DNA of 64,000 nucleotides from NCBI GenBank assembly GCA_937998865.1, contig CALLBR010000017.1, positions 18,289 through 82,288 of the forward strand. The letters run 5' to 3'. The DNA comes from an uncultured bacterium. GTDB lineage: Bacteria > Nitrospirota > Thermodesulfovibrionia > Thermodesulfovibrionales > Thermodesulfovibrionaceae. Positions 36,806 to 44,989 of the stretch are shown here, piece after piece. Each line of letters starts with the position of its first letter. Position 1 is the stretch's first letter. The notes under the pieces are model-generated. The model did no database searches. It was not told the DNA's origin and was given only the letters and a program-made list of their open reading frames with translations. The position numbers and the translations under genes were made by a program.

Positions 36806-37113
36806 AAATTTCCTCCTTTAATTTTGTATCCCAGCTCAATGAGAGTTTGAATTAAAAATGTTTGAGTAAAATAAATCAAAAGCAAGACTACAATTGGAGA
36901 TATATCAATTGGCAAACTAAAAGGCAATAATTTTCTCACAGGTTTTAAAACTGGCTCAGTTACTCGATAGAGAAATCTTACTAAGGGATTATAGGGATCA
37001 GCATTTACCCAACTTATTAAAGCTGCTGCTATGATTATGAAAGAATAGACTGTTAAGCAAATGTCTAAAACATTAGCTAAGGCAATAAGTAAATTCCCTA
37101 AGATGAACATCAA
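36802..37113 (-). CDS. YggT-family membrane protein
   Basis: A 103-residue protein with two hydrophobic hairpins. The first repeat contains SWVNADPYNPLVRFLYRVTEPVL, the family signature (NP-x3-ffY-x2-tePvL), and LPFSLPIDISPIVVLLLIYF forms the second. The molecular role is unsettled; the family is often next to proC and division genes, as here. It starts directly at the proC stop. Confidence 0.93.
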   Translation of the reverse strand: MMFILGNLLIALANVLDICLTVYSFIIIAAALISWVNADPYNPLVRFLYRVTEPVLKPVRKLLPFSLPIDISPIVVLLLIYFTQTFLIQTLIELGYKIKGGNL

Positions 37114-37905
37114 CTATTCTCCTTTTTTTGAAAGTTCCTCAGCTCTTTTAGTAGCTGCCTGAACGGTTTTTAAAATGGCTTCTCTAAGACAATTTTCAGA
37201 AAGAATCTTTAAACCTGCCTCAGTAGTTCCTCCAGGAGAGGTTACCTTCTTTCTAATTCTGTCCGGTGGTAAGCCACTATCAAGAAGTTTGGCTGTTCCT
37301 ATAAAGGTCTGAATTAAAAGCTCTGAAGCTATGTCCTCTGAAAACCCCATTTCTGTGGCTACATCAATAAATTGTTCTAAAATATAGCAGAAAAAGCCAG
37401 GTCCGCTTCCAGATAGGGCAGTAACAAAATTCATATAAGGTTCTGGTAGTGTAATTACTTTTCCTACAGACATGAATATATCCCTAACGGGTGCTACAAT
37501 TTTCATCTCTAAGCAATCACAAAGTGCAAGCACTGTCATTGACTCACCCACTATGGCGGCAAGGTTTGGCATAGCTCTGATTAATTTGTCTGTTTTAAGG
37601 TAATTTTTTATTAAATTGAGAGGAATTCCTGCGGCTATTGAAACTACTGTATGTCTATCCGTTACACTATCCCTTATCTCGGAGAGAACTTCTATAATGT
37701 TTTGGGGTTTTACTGCCAAAACTATTATATCAACCATATTAACTAACTCTTTGTTAGAGGATGTGGTTTTTATACCATAACATTTCTCTAAATATCTCCT
37801 TCTTTCTTCAATAGGCTCAGAAACAATTAGTTCTCTTTTCCCTTCTTTTATTAACCCTCTTATGAGGGCTTCTGCCATATTTCCTCCACCGATAAAACCT
37901 ATCAT
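37114..37905 (-). CDS. proC: Pyrroline-5-carboxylate reductase
   Basis: Last step of proline synthesis. The 263-residue protein has the NAD(P)H-binding motif IGFIGGGNMAEALIRGLI, the substrate region RAMPNLAAIVGESM and the C-terminal signature VTSPGGTTEAGLKIL. It lies 13 bases downstream of yggS. Confidence 0.97.
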   Translation of the reverse strand: MIGFIGGGNMAEALIRGLIKEGKRELIVSEPIEERRRYLEKCYGIKTTSSNKELVNMVDIIVLAVKPQNIIEVLSEIRDSVTDRHTVVSIAAGIPLNLIKNYLKTDKLIRAMPNLAAIVGESMTVLALCDCLEMKIVAPVRDIFMSVGKVITLPEPYMNFVTALSGSGPGFFCYILEQFIDVATEMGFSEDIASELLIQTFIGTAKLLDSGLPPDRIRKKVTSPGGTTEAGLKILSENCLREAILKTVQAATKRAEELSKKGE

Positions 37906-37918
37906 TTTAGGCTACCTC

Positions 37919-38599
37919 CTATCTTATTCTTTGCCCAAAAAGGGCTGTTCCTATTCTTACCATTGTTGCTCCTTCTTCAATAGCTATTTCAAAGTCATGA
38001 GACATTCCCATAGAAAGCTCTCTAAGGAATGGATACTTTTCTGATAAAGTATCTCTTAACTGTCTAAGCCTTCTAAAATAGGGTCTCACATCTTCAGGAT
38101 TCTCAAAATAGGGCGGCATTGTCATAAGTCCTTCAATCTTTAAATGTTTCAAATTTACAATCGCATCAATGAAATTTTCTAATTCTTCCTCCTTTACGCC
38201 AAACTTAGAGTCTTCCTCTGAGAGTTTAACCTCTATAAGCACTCTTTGAATTTTATCTATTTTTTTCGCTTCATTGTCAATTTTTATGGCAAGCTTTTCA
38301 GAATCTAAAGAATGAATAAGAGTAAAAATTCTCAAAGCCTCCTTTACTTTATTTGTCTGAAGATGCCCAATCATATGCCACTGAAGATTGAATCCCTTGA
38401 TTTGGGCTATCTTTTCCCTTGCTTCCTGAACCCTATTTTCACCAAAAATTCTCAATCCTAAATCAGCAGCTTCTATAATTTTTTCAATAGGTTGTCCTTT
38501 TGTTACAGCAATCAATTTAATGCTTTCTGGATTCCGCCCTACTCTTAAAGCAGCATAGGTAATCTTTTTAAAAATAGATGATATTCTTTCTGAAAGCAT
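37919..38599 (-). CDS. PLP homeostasis protein, YggS/PLPBP family
   Basis: A 226-residue alanine-racemase-like single-barrel protein that binds pyridoxal phosphate. The PLP lysine is in KLIAVTKGQP (about residue 33), and the family signatures FGENRVQEAREK, HMIGHLQTNK and ELSMGMSHDFEIAIEEGATMVRIG are present. An upstream TTG at 38626 would add 9 residues but overlaps the divergent kinase gene and has no ribosome binding site. The ATG used here begins MLSERISSI as in homologues. Confidence 0.93.
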   Translation of the reverse strand: MLSERISSIFKKITYAALRVGRNPESIKLIAVTKGQPIEKIIEAADLGLRIFGENRVQEAREKIAQIKGFNLQWHMIGHLQTNKVKEALRIFTLIHSLDSEKLAIKIDNEAKKIDKIQRVLIEVKLSEEDSKFGVKEEELENFIDAIVNLKHLKIEGLMTMPPYFENPEDVRPYFRRLRQLRDTLSEKYPFLRELSMGMSHDFEIAIEEGATMVRIGTALFGQRIR

Positions 38600-38601
38600 A
38601 A

Positions 38602-38615
38602 TATAATACATTATA
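38602..38615. promoter_or_regulatory. Overlapping divergent -10 elements
   Basis: TATAAT on the plus strand (38602-38607) and TATAAT on the minus strand (38615-38610) sit within the 17 bases between the divergent yggS and sensor-kinase start codons. Each predicts a leader of only 0-4 bases, and neither gene has a ribosome binding site. Confidence 0.5.
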
Positions 38616-38616
38616 C

Positions 38617-40029
38617 ATGATTGCAAAGATGTTTGACAGATTGTCTTTAAGATGGAAACTAATACTTCTGCTTTTATTTCTAAATATTACTCTTATGTCT
38701 TCTCTGTATATCTTCTACACTCAAACTGAAAAAAGACTTCTTAAAGAAATTGAAAATCAAACTTCAGACTTAACTAAAGCCATACAAATAGGTGTAGAAG
38801 AAGTCACCAGGGGTGGTTCTAATAAACTTTCAGAATATTTAAATAAACTCAATACAAAAGGAATTAAAGAGGTATCAATTATCAGCAATACTCAAGAAAT
38901 TATTGCCAGTACTAATCCTCAAAATATTGGGAAACCTATCACTCATAGAAAAAAGGAATTAATTATTAGAGCTGAACTGGGTGAACCTGTCTTTGAAGAA
39001 GAGAATGTTTACAATGTGATACTTCCTGTAATTGCAGGAAATGTTCAGTATGGCTATATTCATTTAAGGATAAATAAAGAGGATTTTTCCCAAATTCTTA
39101 AAACTAATGCCATTAAAAGAATGCTTACTACGCTTTTGATTTTTTCAATAGGAATAATACTTACTTATGTAATCTCAAAAAGATATACAAAGCCCATAGA
39201 TGATCTAACAAAGGCAGCCCTAAAAGTGGCACAGGGTGATTTTACTTATCGCTTAAATATAAAGAGAAAAGACGAAATAGGTAAAATAGCTGAAAGCTTT
39301 AATTTTATGATTCAAAAGCTTGAAGAACATAAAATTATGCAACAAAGACTAAGAGAAGCAGAGCATCTCGCTGCCATTGGACAACTTAGCAGATCCATTG
39401 CCCATGAAATTAGAAATCCTCTTAACTTCATAAATTTAAGCATAGATCATCTCATAGAAAAATTAAAGAGAGAAAATGAAAAAGCAGAAGAATATTCTAA
39501 ACTCCTCCATACCATGAAAGGAGAAATTTACAGAATAAACAATCTTGTAACTGAATACCTTGAGTATACGAGGCCTCTTAGATTAAATAAAAAATCATCA
39601 AGCATAGTAGAAATTATCGATGCAGTAGTCTCTCTAATTGAAAAAACGGCTGAGGAAGACAAAGTAGCAATTTATAAAGACTATGAGGTTGATTTCATTT
39701 TAAATGTTGATGTAGATTTAATGAAAAGTTGTCTTCTAAATGTAATAAAGAATTCACTACATGCCATGAAAGAATCAGAAATTAAGAATCTTTTTATTAA
39801 AACAGAACTTTTTGGAGACGAGCTTCTTTTAAGCATCTCTGATACAGGTAAAGGAGTACCAGAGGAACTTTTAGATAAAATTTTTGAGCCTTTTTTCTCC
39901 ACTAAAAAAGGTGGTCTAGGTTTAGGACTTCCCTTAGCAAAAAAGGTCGTAGAAGAACATGGTGGCAGGATTGAATTTGTTAGTAGTCCGGGGAAGGGAA
40001 GTAAAGTAAAAATTTATTTACCCTTGTAA
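38617..40029 (+). CDS. Membrane sensor histidine kinase (NtrB/ZraS-like)
   Basis: 470 residues. Helix 1 (about 13-33) and helix 2 (about 168-186) enclose a periplasmic sensor domain of about 130 residues. A HAMP domain follows (to about 238, RYTKPIDDLTKAALKVAQGD), then the H-box SIAHEIRNPLNFI (His near 263), the N-box CLLNVIKNSLHAM, G1 SDTGKGVPEE and G2 GGLGLGLPLAKK. The sensor domain contains EIIASTNPQNIGKPI and IYGYIHLRI-like segments typical of a double Cache/PAS fold. It is 6 bases before the NtrC-type regulator and forms a pair with it. Confidence 0.92.
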   Translation: MIAKMFDRLSLRWKLILLLLFLNITLMSSLYIFYTQTEKRLLKEIENQTSDLTKAIQIGVEEVTRGGSNKLSEYLNKLNTKGIKEVSIISNTQEIIASTNPQNIGKPITHRKKELIIRAELGEPVFEEENVYNVILPVIAGNVQYGYIHLRINKEDFSQILKTNAIKRMLTTLLIFSIGIILTYVISKRYTKPIDDLTKAALKVAQGDFTYRLNIKRKDEIGKIAESFNFMIQKLEEHKIMQQRLREAEHLAAIGQLSRSIAHEIRNPLNFINLSIDHLIEKLKRENEKAEEYSKLLHTMKGEIYRINNLVTEYLEYTRPLRLNKKSSSIVEIIDAVVSLIEKTAEEDKVAIYKDYEVDFILNVDVDLMKSCLLNVIKNSLHAMKESEIKNLFIKTELFGDELLLSISDTGKGVPEELLDKIFEPFFSTKKGGLGLGLPLAKKVVEEHGGRIEFVSSPGKGSKVKIYLPL

Positions 40030-40035
40030 AAGGCT

Positions 40036-41406
40036 ATGACAACTGTTTTGATAATAGATGATGAAACTCTTCAAAGAGAGATTCTAATGATGATTCTCTC
40101 AGAGGAAGGCTACAATGTTTATTCAGTATCATCACTTACAGAGGCAAAAAAAGTAGTTAATGAAGTATCACCAGAAATTATACTTACTGATTTAAAACTG
40201 GGAAATGAAAATGGAATTGAAATCCTAAACCATATTTCTGATAAAGCTTTTCCTCCTGCTGTAATAGTTATTACAGCTTTTGGAACCATATCTTCTGCTG
40301 TAGAGGCAATAAAAAAGGGTGCTTTTGACTATCTAACAAAACCAATAGATAGAGAAGTTTTAATTCTAACGATAAAAAAAGCAGAAGAGAGAATAAATTT
40401 GATAAAAGAAAATCTGCGTCTTAGAGAGGAATTATATGGCCAATTCAAGATTGAAGGTATAATTGGCAAATCAAAGAAAATGCTTCAAGTAATTGACATT
40501 GTAAAAAAAGTAACTCCTACCTCTGCAACAGTTCTTATTTATGGTGAGTCTGGCACTGGAAAAGAGCTCATCGCAAAGGCAATACACTACAACTCACCTC
40601 GGAAAGACAAACCTTTTATAGCAATAAATTGCGCAGCCATACCTGAAAACCTAATAGAAAGTGAACTCTTTGGTTATGAATCTGGAGCTTTTACAGGTGC
40701 AATCACAAGAAAGATAGGGCTTATTGAAGCTGCTCATGGTGGAACATTATTTCTCGATGAAATTGCCGAGCTATCCTTGAACCTTCAATCAAAGCTATTA
40801 AGAGTTCTTCAAGACAAAGAAGTAAGAAGAATTGGAGGTAAAGATACAATAAAAGTAGATTTAAGGATTATTGCTGCAACCAACAAAGATCTCTCAGAAG
40901 AAGTTGAGAAGGGAAAATTTCGTGAAGATCTCTATTATAGATTAAAGGTAATAACAGTTCAAATACCGCTTTTAAGAGAGAGAAAAGAAGATATTCCAGA
41001 ATTAGTGAGATTTTTCATAGAAAAATACTCAAAGGAATTTGGCAAAAGAGTTCTTGGTATTGATGAAAAAGCCTTACAGGCTCTATTTAACTATCATTGG
41101 CCAGGCAATATAAGACAACTGGAGACAGTTATAGAAAGAGCAATAATTATCTGCGAGGGGGAAAACATTACTCTTAAGGATATTCAGGATGAATTAAAAA
41201 TTACCTATCCTAAAAATGTTTTGCATATAGACATACCTGATGAGGGATTAAATTACGAAGAATTAGAAAAAGAAATACTCAAAAAAGCTCTGATTAAATC
41301 GAATTTTGTCATCGCAAAGGCAGCAAGACTGCTTGGAATGAGTTATAAAACTTTCTGGTATAGGCTTGAAAAGTTTGGGCTCTCAGAAAATTTCCCCAAA
41401 AAGTAA
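40036..41406 (+). CDS. Sigma-54-dependent response regulator (NtrC/ZraR family)
   Basis: 456 residues: a receiver domain with phospho-acceptor Asp52 (ILTDLKLG), an AAA+ domain with Walker A GESGTGKE (about residue 171), the sigma-54 contact loop ESGAFTGAITRK (about 216), Walker B GTLFLDEI, the arginine region FREDLYYRL, and a C-terminal Fis-type helix-turn-helix (KAARLLGMSYKTFWYRLEK). It activates RpoN promoters. A palindrome in and after its 3' end and a -24/-12 element lie immediately upstream of the small exported protein gene, its likely target. Confidence 0.95.
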   Translation: MTTVLIIDDETLQREILMMILSEEGYNVYSVSSLTEAKKVVNEVSPEIILTDLKLGNENGIEILNHISDKAFPPAVIVITAFGTISSAVEAIKKGAFDYLTKPIDREVLILTIKKAEERINLIKENLRLREELYGQFKIEGIIGKSKKMLQVIDIVKKVTPTSATVLIYGESGTGKELIAKAIHYNSPRKDKPFIAINCAAIPENLIESELFGYESGAFTGAITRKIGLIEAAHGGTLFLDEIAELSLNLQSKLLRVLQDKEVRRIGGKDTIKVDLRIIAATNKDLSEEVEKGKFREDLYYRLKVITVQIPLLRERKEDIPELVRFFIEKYSKEFGKRVLGIDEKALQALFNYHWPGNIRQLETVIERAIIICEGENITLKDIQDELKITYPKNVLHIDIPDEGLNYEELEKEILKKALIKSNFVIAKAARLLGMSYKTFWYRLEKFGLSENFPKK

Positions 41407-41429
41407 AATTTCCCCAATTGGGAAAATTT
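41386..41429 (+). promoter_or_regulatory. Putative upstream activator sites for the NtrC-type regulator
   Basis: GAAAATTTCCCCA occurs at 41386-41398 and AAAATTTCCCCA again at 41405-41416. The second copy is the left half of a near-perfect palindrome, AAATTTCCC (41406-41414) with GGGAAAATTT (41420-41429). It lies about 40 bases before the -24 GG at 41469, the expected range for an enhancer site. Confidence 0.5.
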
Positions 41430-41466
41430 GCAATAACTTTCCTTGGCTAAATTACTAATTATTTTT

Positions 41467-41483
41467 TTGGCATAAAATTTGTT
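41467..41483 (+). promoter_or_regulatory. Putative sigma-54 promoter of the small exported protein
   Basis: TTGGCATAAAATTTGTT has GG at 41469-41470 and GT at 41481-41482 with 10 bases between. It differs from the -24/-12 element at 24246 at only two core positions (GGC for GGT, TTTGT for TTTGC). The predicted start site is near 41494. Confidence 0.6.
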
Positions 41484-41549
41484 TTTATCCATTTTTGCCT
41501 GAAACTGAAATCTAAGGACTCACAAAGAGAAAGGAGGTGAAAAGAGAAG

Positions 41550-41966
41550 ATGAGGAAAATTATAGCATTAGTAATGGCAATGGTGTTTGCTCTTACAGTA
41601 TCAGTTGCCTTTGCTCAACAGCCTGCTGCAAAGCCAGCTGAGCCTGCTAAGCCAGCTGAACCTGCCAAGAAGGCTGAGCCTGCTAAAAAAGAAAAAGTAA
41701 GACAAATTACTGGTGACATTACAGCCATTGATACCGTTGGCAAATCAATCACAGTAAAGAGCAAAAAGCAAGAACTCACAATCGCAGTAACAGATGAGCA
41801 AATTAAGGACGTAAAAGCAGGTGACAAGGTTGTAGTAAAATACACTGAGAAAGATGGCAAACTTTCAGCAAAAAGCGTAAAGAAAGTTGCAGCAAAGGCT
41901 GAGAAAAAAGGCGAAGTAAAGAAAGAAGAAAAGAAAGCTGAAAAACCTGCTGAAAAGAAACAGTAA
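41550..41966 (+). CDS. Exported Ala/Pro/Lys-rich protein with a small beta domain
   Basis: 138 residues. A signal peptide (KIIALVMAMVFALTVSVAFA, cleavage near residue 22) leads to a low-complexity repeat of PAEPAK/AEPAKK units (about 25-47), then a DUF5666-like beta domain (about 50-112, ITGDITAIDTVGKSITVKS and KAGDKVVVKYTE), then a Lys/Glu-rich tail. AAAGGAGG lies 12 bases upstream. Placement after a sensor kinase and NtrC regulator recalls zraP beside zraSR, but the sequence is not ZraP. The role is unknown; envelope stress is a guess. Confidence 0.8.
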   Translation: MRKIIALVMAMVFALTVSVAFAQQPAAKPAEPAKPAEPAKKAEPAKKEKVRQITGDITAIDTVGKSITVKSKKQELTIAVTDEQIKDVKAGDKVVVKYTEKDGKLSAKSVKKVAAKAEKKGEVKKEEKKAEKPAEKKQ

Positions 41967-41982
41967 GCTTTAGTGTCTTTTT

Positions 41983-42016
41983 AGGGTGGAGAAACTATTC
42001 TCCACCCTATTTATTA
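41983..42016 (+). terminator. Rho-independent terminator
   Basis: AGGGTGGAGAA (41983-41993) pairs perfectly with TTCTCCACCCT (41998-42008) around a 4-base loop and is followed by ATTTATTA. It ends the kinase-regulator-exported protein transcript next to the stop of the convergent zinc-ribbon gene. Confidence 0.85.
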
Positions 42017-42017
42017 T

Positions 42018-42407
42018 CTAAATTTCAATTCCTCTTTTTCTTAATTCTTCTAATTTCTTCTCTCTACAATTTTTACATCTAAACTCTGGCTTAGGATCAT
42101 TTAGTCTGTCATAATTTTTTGTCTTAACCACTCTGTATCCTTCGCATATGACTCCACAATCAGCACAGACCACATTTTCTTTTATTTGCCACAGAGGATA
42201 AAAGGCTGGAATTTTGAAATGAGATTTAAATATTGCTTTGTCTACAAACCAGAAAACATTAGCCAGCAAAAACTGATTAAGCAAAAAGGCAGGTATAGTA
42301 TGAATTTTAAAATAATCGCTTAACAAGAATTGTAAAAGGGCTCCTGCAATTCCAGAAAGAACAATCCATCTACCAAAAACATAAACAAACCATGTTTTCA
42401 TGTTCAA
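42018..42407 (-). CDS. Small membrane protein with zinc-ribbon tail
   Basis: 129 residues. Two hydrophobic segments (about 10-30 and 38-56) precede a C-terminal zinc-ribbon-like domain with CADC (about residue 81) and CKNC (about 113). I do not recognise the family. It overlaps the ChrB-like gene by 4 bases and ends the minus-strand PiT-to-42018 run. Confidence 0.65.
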   Translation of the reverse strand: MNMKTWFVYVFGRWIVLSGIAGALLQFLLSDYFKIHTIPAFLLNQFLLANVFWFVDKAIFKSHFKIPAFYPLWQIKENVVCADCGVICEGYRVVKTKNYDRLNDPKPEFRCKNCREKKLEELRKRGIEI

Positions 42408-42934
42408 TCCTCCTTAGATTTAAGTTTATATACTTTTTTGGAGAATTCTTCAAAAAGTTTTGTGCATTTTTTAAGCTTTTCAATTGCCTCTTTTTTAAGG
42501 GGAGCATTCACAAAATCTCTTTTTTCTACTTTTTTAAACCATTTTTTTAATTTTTCAAGTTCTTCTTCATTTTCCTCAATCTCCGCAAAAATAAAGTTTT
42601 GTCTTTCAATCTCATTGGATATTTCCTCGAAAAAATCTTCACATTTGTTAATTATCTCTCTGTACTCTTTGTTTCTGGCATCTTTAAATACATTAATAAT
42701 CTTTTTCTCGTCATCACTGTTTAAAATTTTTCCTTCCAGTAAAAAAACCTCTCCGCCATAATTTTCTATTATTTCACGAAGGCTTTGAGCTTTATCTAAT
42801 ATTTCCTTTGAATAAGGCAGAATCCAAACAGTCTGATAATTTATAGCACCAAGCTTTTTTAATTCTCTCCAAACAAAAACCCTTGCCCGAGAAGGATTTG
42901 AAGGCACTGTATATGAAATAAAAAGCCATTTCAT
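42404..42934 (-). CDS. ChrB N-terminal-domain-like protein
   Basis: 176 residues. The start MKWLFISYTVPSNPSRARVFVWRELKKLGA and YQTVWILPYS match the N-terminal domain of ChrB, the regulator of chromate resistance operons. The rest is a long charged helical region (about 100-176) and not the usual ChrB C-terminal domain, so this is the N-domain alone. The adjacent MFS gene may be the transporter it serves. Whether it senses chromate or another oxyanion is unknown. Confidence 0.75.
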   Translation of the reverse strand: MKWLFISYTVPSNPSRARVFVWRELKKLGAINYQTVWILPYSKEILDKAQSLREIIENYGGEVFLLEGKILNSDDEKKIINVFKDARNKEYREIINKCEDFFEEISNEIERQNFIFAEIEENEEELEKLKKWFKKVEKRDFVNAPLKKEAIEKLKKCTKLFEEFSKKVYKLKSKED

Positions 42935-42941
42935 TTAATTT

Positions 42942-44090
42942 TTAGTGTAACATTTTTCTTAATTTCATAAGAAATGGTATGGCTGCAAGCTGTAAAATCA
43001 CTGAAAAAGATATTAAAGCCAAAATTGAGAAATCATACAAAGCACCTAATAGGATACTACCTAAAAACCAAAATAATCCATATCCTGTATTGAAGACTCC
43101 ATAACCAACACCTCTCTTTTCTTTTGGCACTAAAAGACAAACAGCTGCCCTCATTATAGATTCTTGAGCGCCCATTCCTATTCCCCATAAAATCATACCT
43201 AAGAGGGAAGAATAAAACCCTCCTAAAAAACATAAAGGTGCAAATCCTGCTGAGACAATTATAGAGATAATCAGCACTGATAAACCCTTTCTATCAAATA
43301 AATATCCAAAAATTAAGGCTGCCAATGCATCAACTCCCATAGCTATAGCATAAAAAACTGGTATCCATTGCTCACTTACGGTGGCTACTTTTTTAAAATG
43401 ATAGGCAATAAGAGGAAAATCAGCATATCCAGCACCATTTAAAGCAACAGCAAATAAATACAGCCAGTAGATCTTGCTTAAACCCTTTGTTTCAAGCTGA
43501 ATCTTTGTTAACTCTAAATCCTTTGGAGACGGATAAAGAAACTTTGCAAAGAAAAGAATTGCCAGAGTAATTACTGCAGGTATAAGTAATACACCAAAGG
43601 CTTCTTTGTATCCTCCATGAAAATAAAAAACCCCAGCCACAATCAAAGGACCAATCATCGCACCAATCTGATCCATTGCTTCATGAAGACCAAATCCCCA
43701 ACCACGACCAATCTGGACTGTAGCATGACTTAACATGGCATCCCTGGAAGGAGTTCTTATTGCCTTTCCAATTCTTTCTGCCATAATTAACAAGGCTGCC
43801 AGTTGCCACTGCCCAACTAAAGCAAGGGCTGGAACACTGAAAAGATTAATTACATAGCCAGTGATTGTTATGCTCCAGTATTTACCTGTTTTGTCAGCAA
43901 GCCAGCCTGAAAAGAGTCTTAAAGCATATCCTAAAAACTCACCAAGACCTGCTATGAATCCCACCACAGTAGCACTTGCTCCAAGAAATGCAAGATAGGG
44001 ACCAGTTATACTTCTTGCTGCCTCATAAGTCATATCAGAAAAAAGACTTACAAAACCAAGTAAAACAATAAATAATGTTGCTGGCTTCAT
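42942..44090 (-). CDS. Major facilitator superfamily transporter
   Basis: 382 residues with about 11-12 membrane helices. The loop 2-3 motif is GWLADKTGKY, and the repeated half contains GYLFDRKGLSVL. The N-terminus FVSLFSDMTYEAARSITGPYLAFLG is characteristic of a bacterial MFS subgroup of unknown substrate that often sits beside ChrB-like proteins. It is 36 bases downstream of the Usp gene. Confidence 0.85.
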   Translation of the reverse strand: MKPATLFIVLLGFVSLFSDMTYEAARSITGPYLAFLGASATVVGFIAGLGEFLGYALRLFSGWLADKTGKYWSITITGYVINLFSVPALALVGQWQLAALLIMAERIGKAIRTPSRDAMLSHATVQIGRGWGFGLHEAMDQIGAMIGPLIVAGVFYFHGGYKEAFGVLLIPAVITLAILFFAKFLYPSPKDLELTKIQLETKGLSKIYWLYLFAVALNGAGYADFPLIAYHFKKVATVSEQWIPVFYAIAMGVDALAALIFGYLFDRKGLSVLIISIIVSAGFAPLCFLGGFYSSLLGMILWGIGMGAQESIMRAAVCLLVPKEKRGVGYGVFNTGYGLFWFLGSILLGALYDFSILALISFSVILQLAAIPFLMKLRKMLH

Positions 44091-44126
44091 ACTAAGTACT
44101 TTCTCCTTTACTTTTTTCTAAAAGTC

Positions 44127-44972
44127 TTATTTTACTAAAAGAACCGATCGATCACTATACTCCAAAACTCTTTGTGAAACACTTCCCAGTAAAATTTCTT
44201 TAACGAACCCTTTGCCATGAGAACCCATTAAAATTAGCGTAGCATTCTCCTCAGATGCCATCCTTATAATCTCTTTATAAGGCTTACCATGAATTAAATA
44301 GGATTTGACAGTAAAACCAATTTTTTCAATTTCTTTTTTTAAAGAGTCCAGTTTTTCCATATTGTCCTTTTTTTTCTCTTCTATCACATGAAGAATGACA
44401 ACTTCTCTTGCTCCTGCATTATATAAAAAAGGTAAAAACCCTTTTGCCCTCTCTGAATGTTCTGACCAGTCAGTGGCATAAAGGATTTTTCTGAAAAGAT
44501 TTAGACAGAATTGTTCAATGGGTTTACCTTCTATCATCTTAATTGTATGATATTTTACCACTAATAGGGAGAAAGGAGATTTTTTTATAACTCCATCAGT
44601 AGTAGAACCAATGAATAATTCTTCAATCTTGTGTCTTTTATGTCTTCCTGTCACAACAAGAGATACATTTTCAATCTGTGCCTCTTTAATAATCTCATTT
44701 ACCACATTGCCAAAGGATATTTTTTCTTTTACTGCTAATCCCATTGATTTCAGATAATTTACGAATTCCTGCATTTTATTATTTGCTAAGCTTTTAATCT
44801 GTTCCATATCCACAGGAAGTCCAGATTCTTTTGCAAGGTAAATAGCATCTTCATCTATAACATAAAGCAATACAATATCTTTCAATCCCGCTGATTTTAG
44901 ACATACAAGGCTTTTTAATATAGGGAAAGTAAACTCGTCAAATTTTGTGGGGAAAAGAATTTTTGAAAACAT
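44127..44972 (-). CDS. Tandem universal stress protein
   Basis: 281 residues made of two UspA domains (about 1-145 and 155-281). The second has the ATP-binding signature GSHGKGFVKEILLGSVS; in the first the equivalent GRHKRHKIEELFIGSTTD is only partly conserved. It follows the PiT transporter gene by 17 bases. Usp proteins bound to transporters may report energy state, but nothing specific is shown here. Confidence 0.9.
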   Translation of the reverse strand: MFSKILFPTKFDEFTFPILKSLVCLKSAGLKDIVLLYVIDEDAIYLAKESGLPVDMEQIKSLANNKMQEFVNYLKSMGLAVKEKISFGNVVNEIIKEAQIENVSLVVTGRHKRHKIEELFIGSTTDGVIKKSPFSLLVVKYHTIKMIEGKPIEQFCLNLFRKILYATDWSEHSERAKGFLPFLYNAGAREVVILHVIEEKKKDNMEKLDSLKKEIEKIGFTVKSYLIHGKPYKEIIRMASEENATLILMGSHGKGFVKEILLGSVSQRVLEYSDRSVLLVK

Positions 44973-44989
44973 TTTAATACCTCCTCTTT

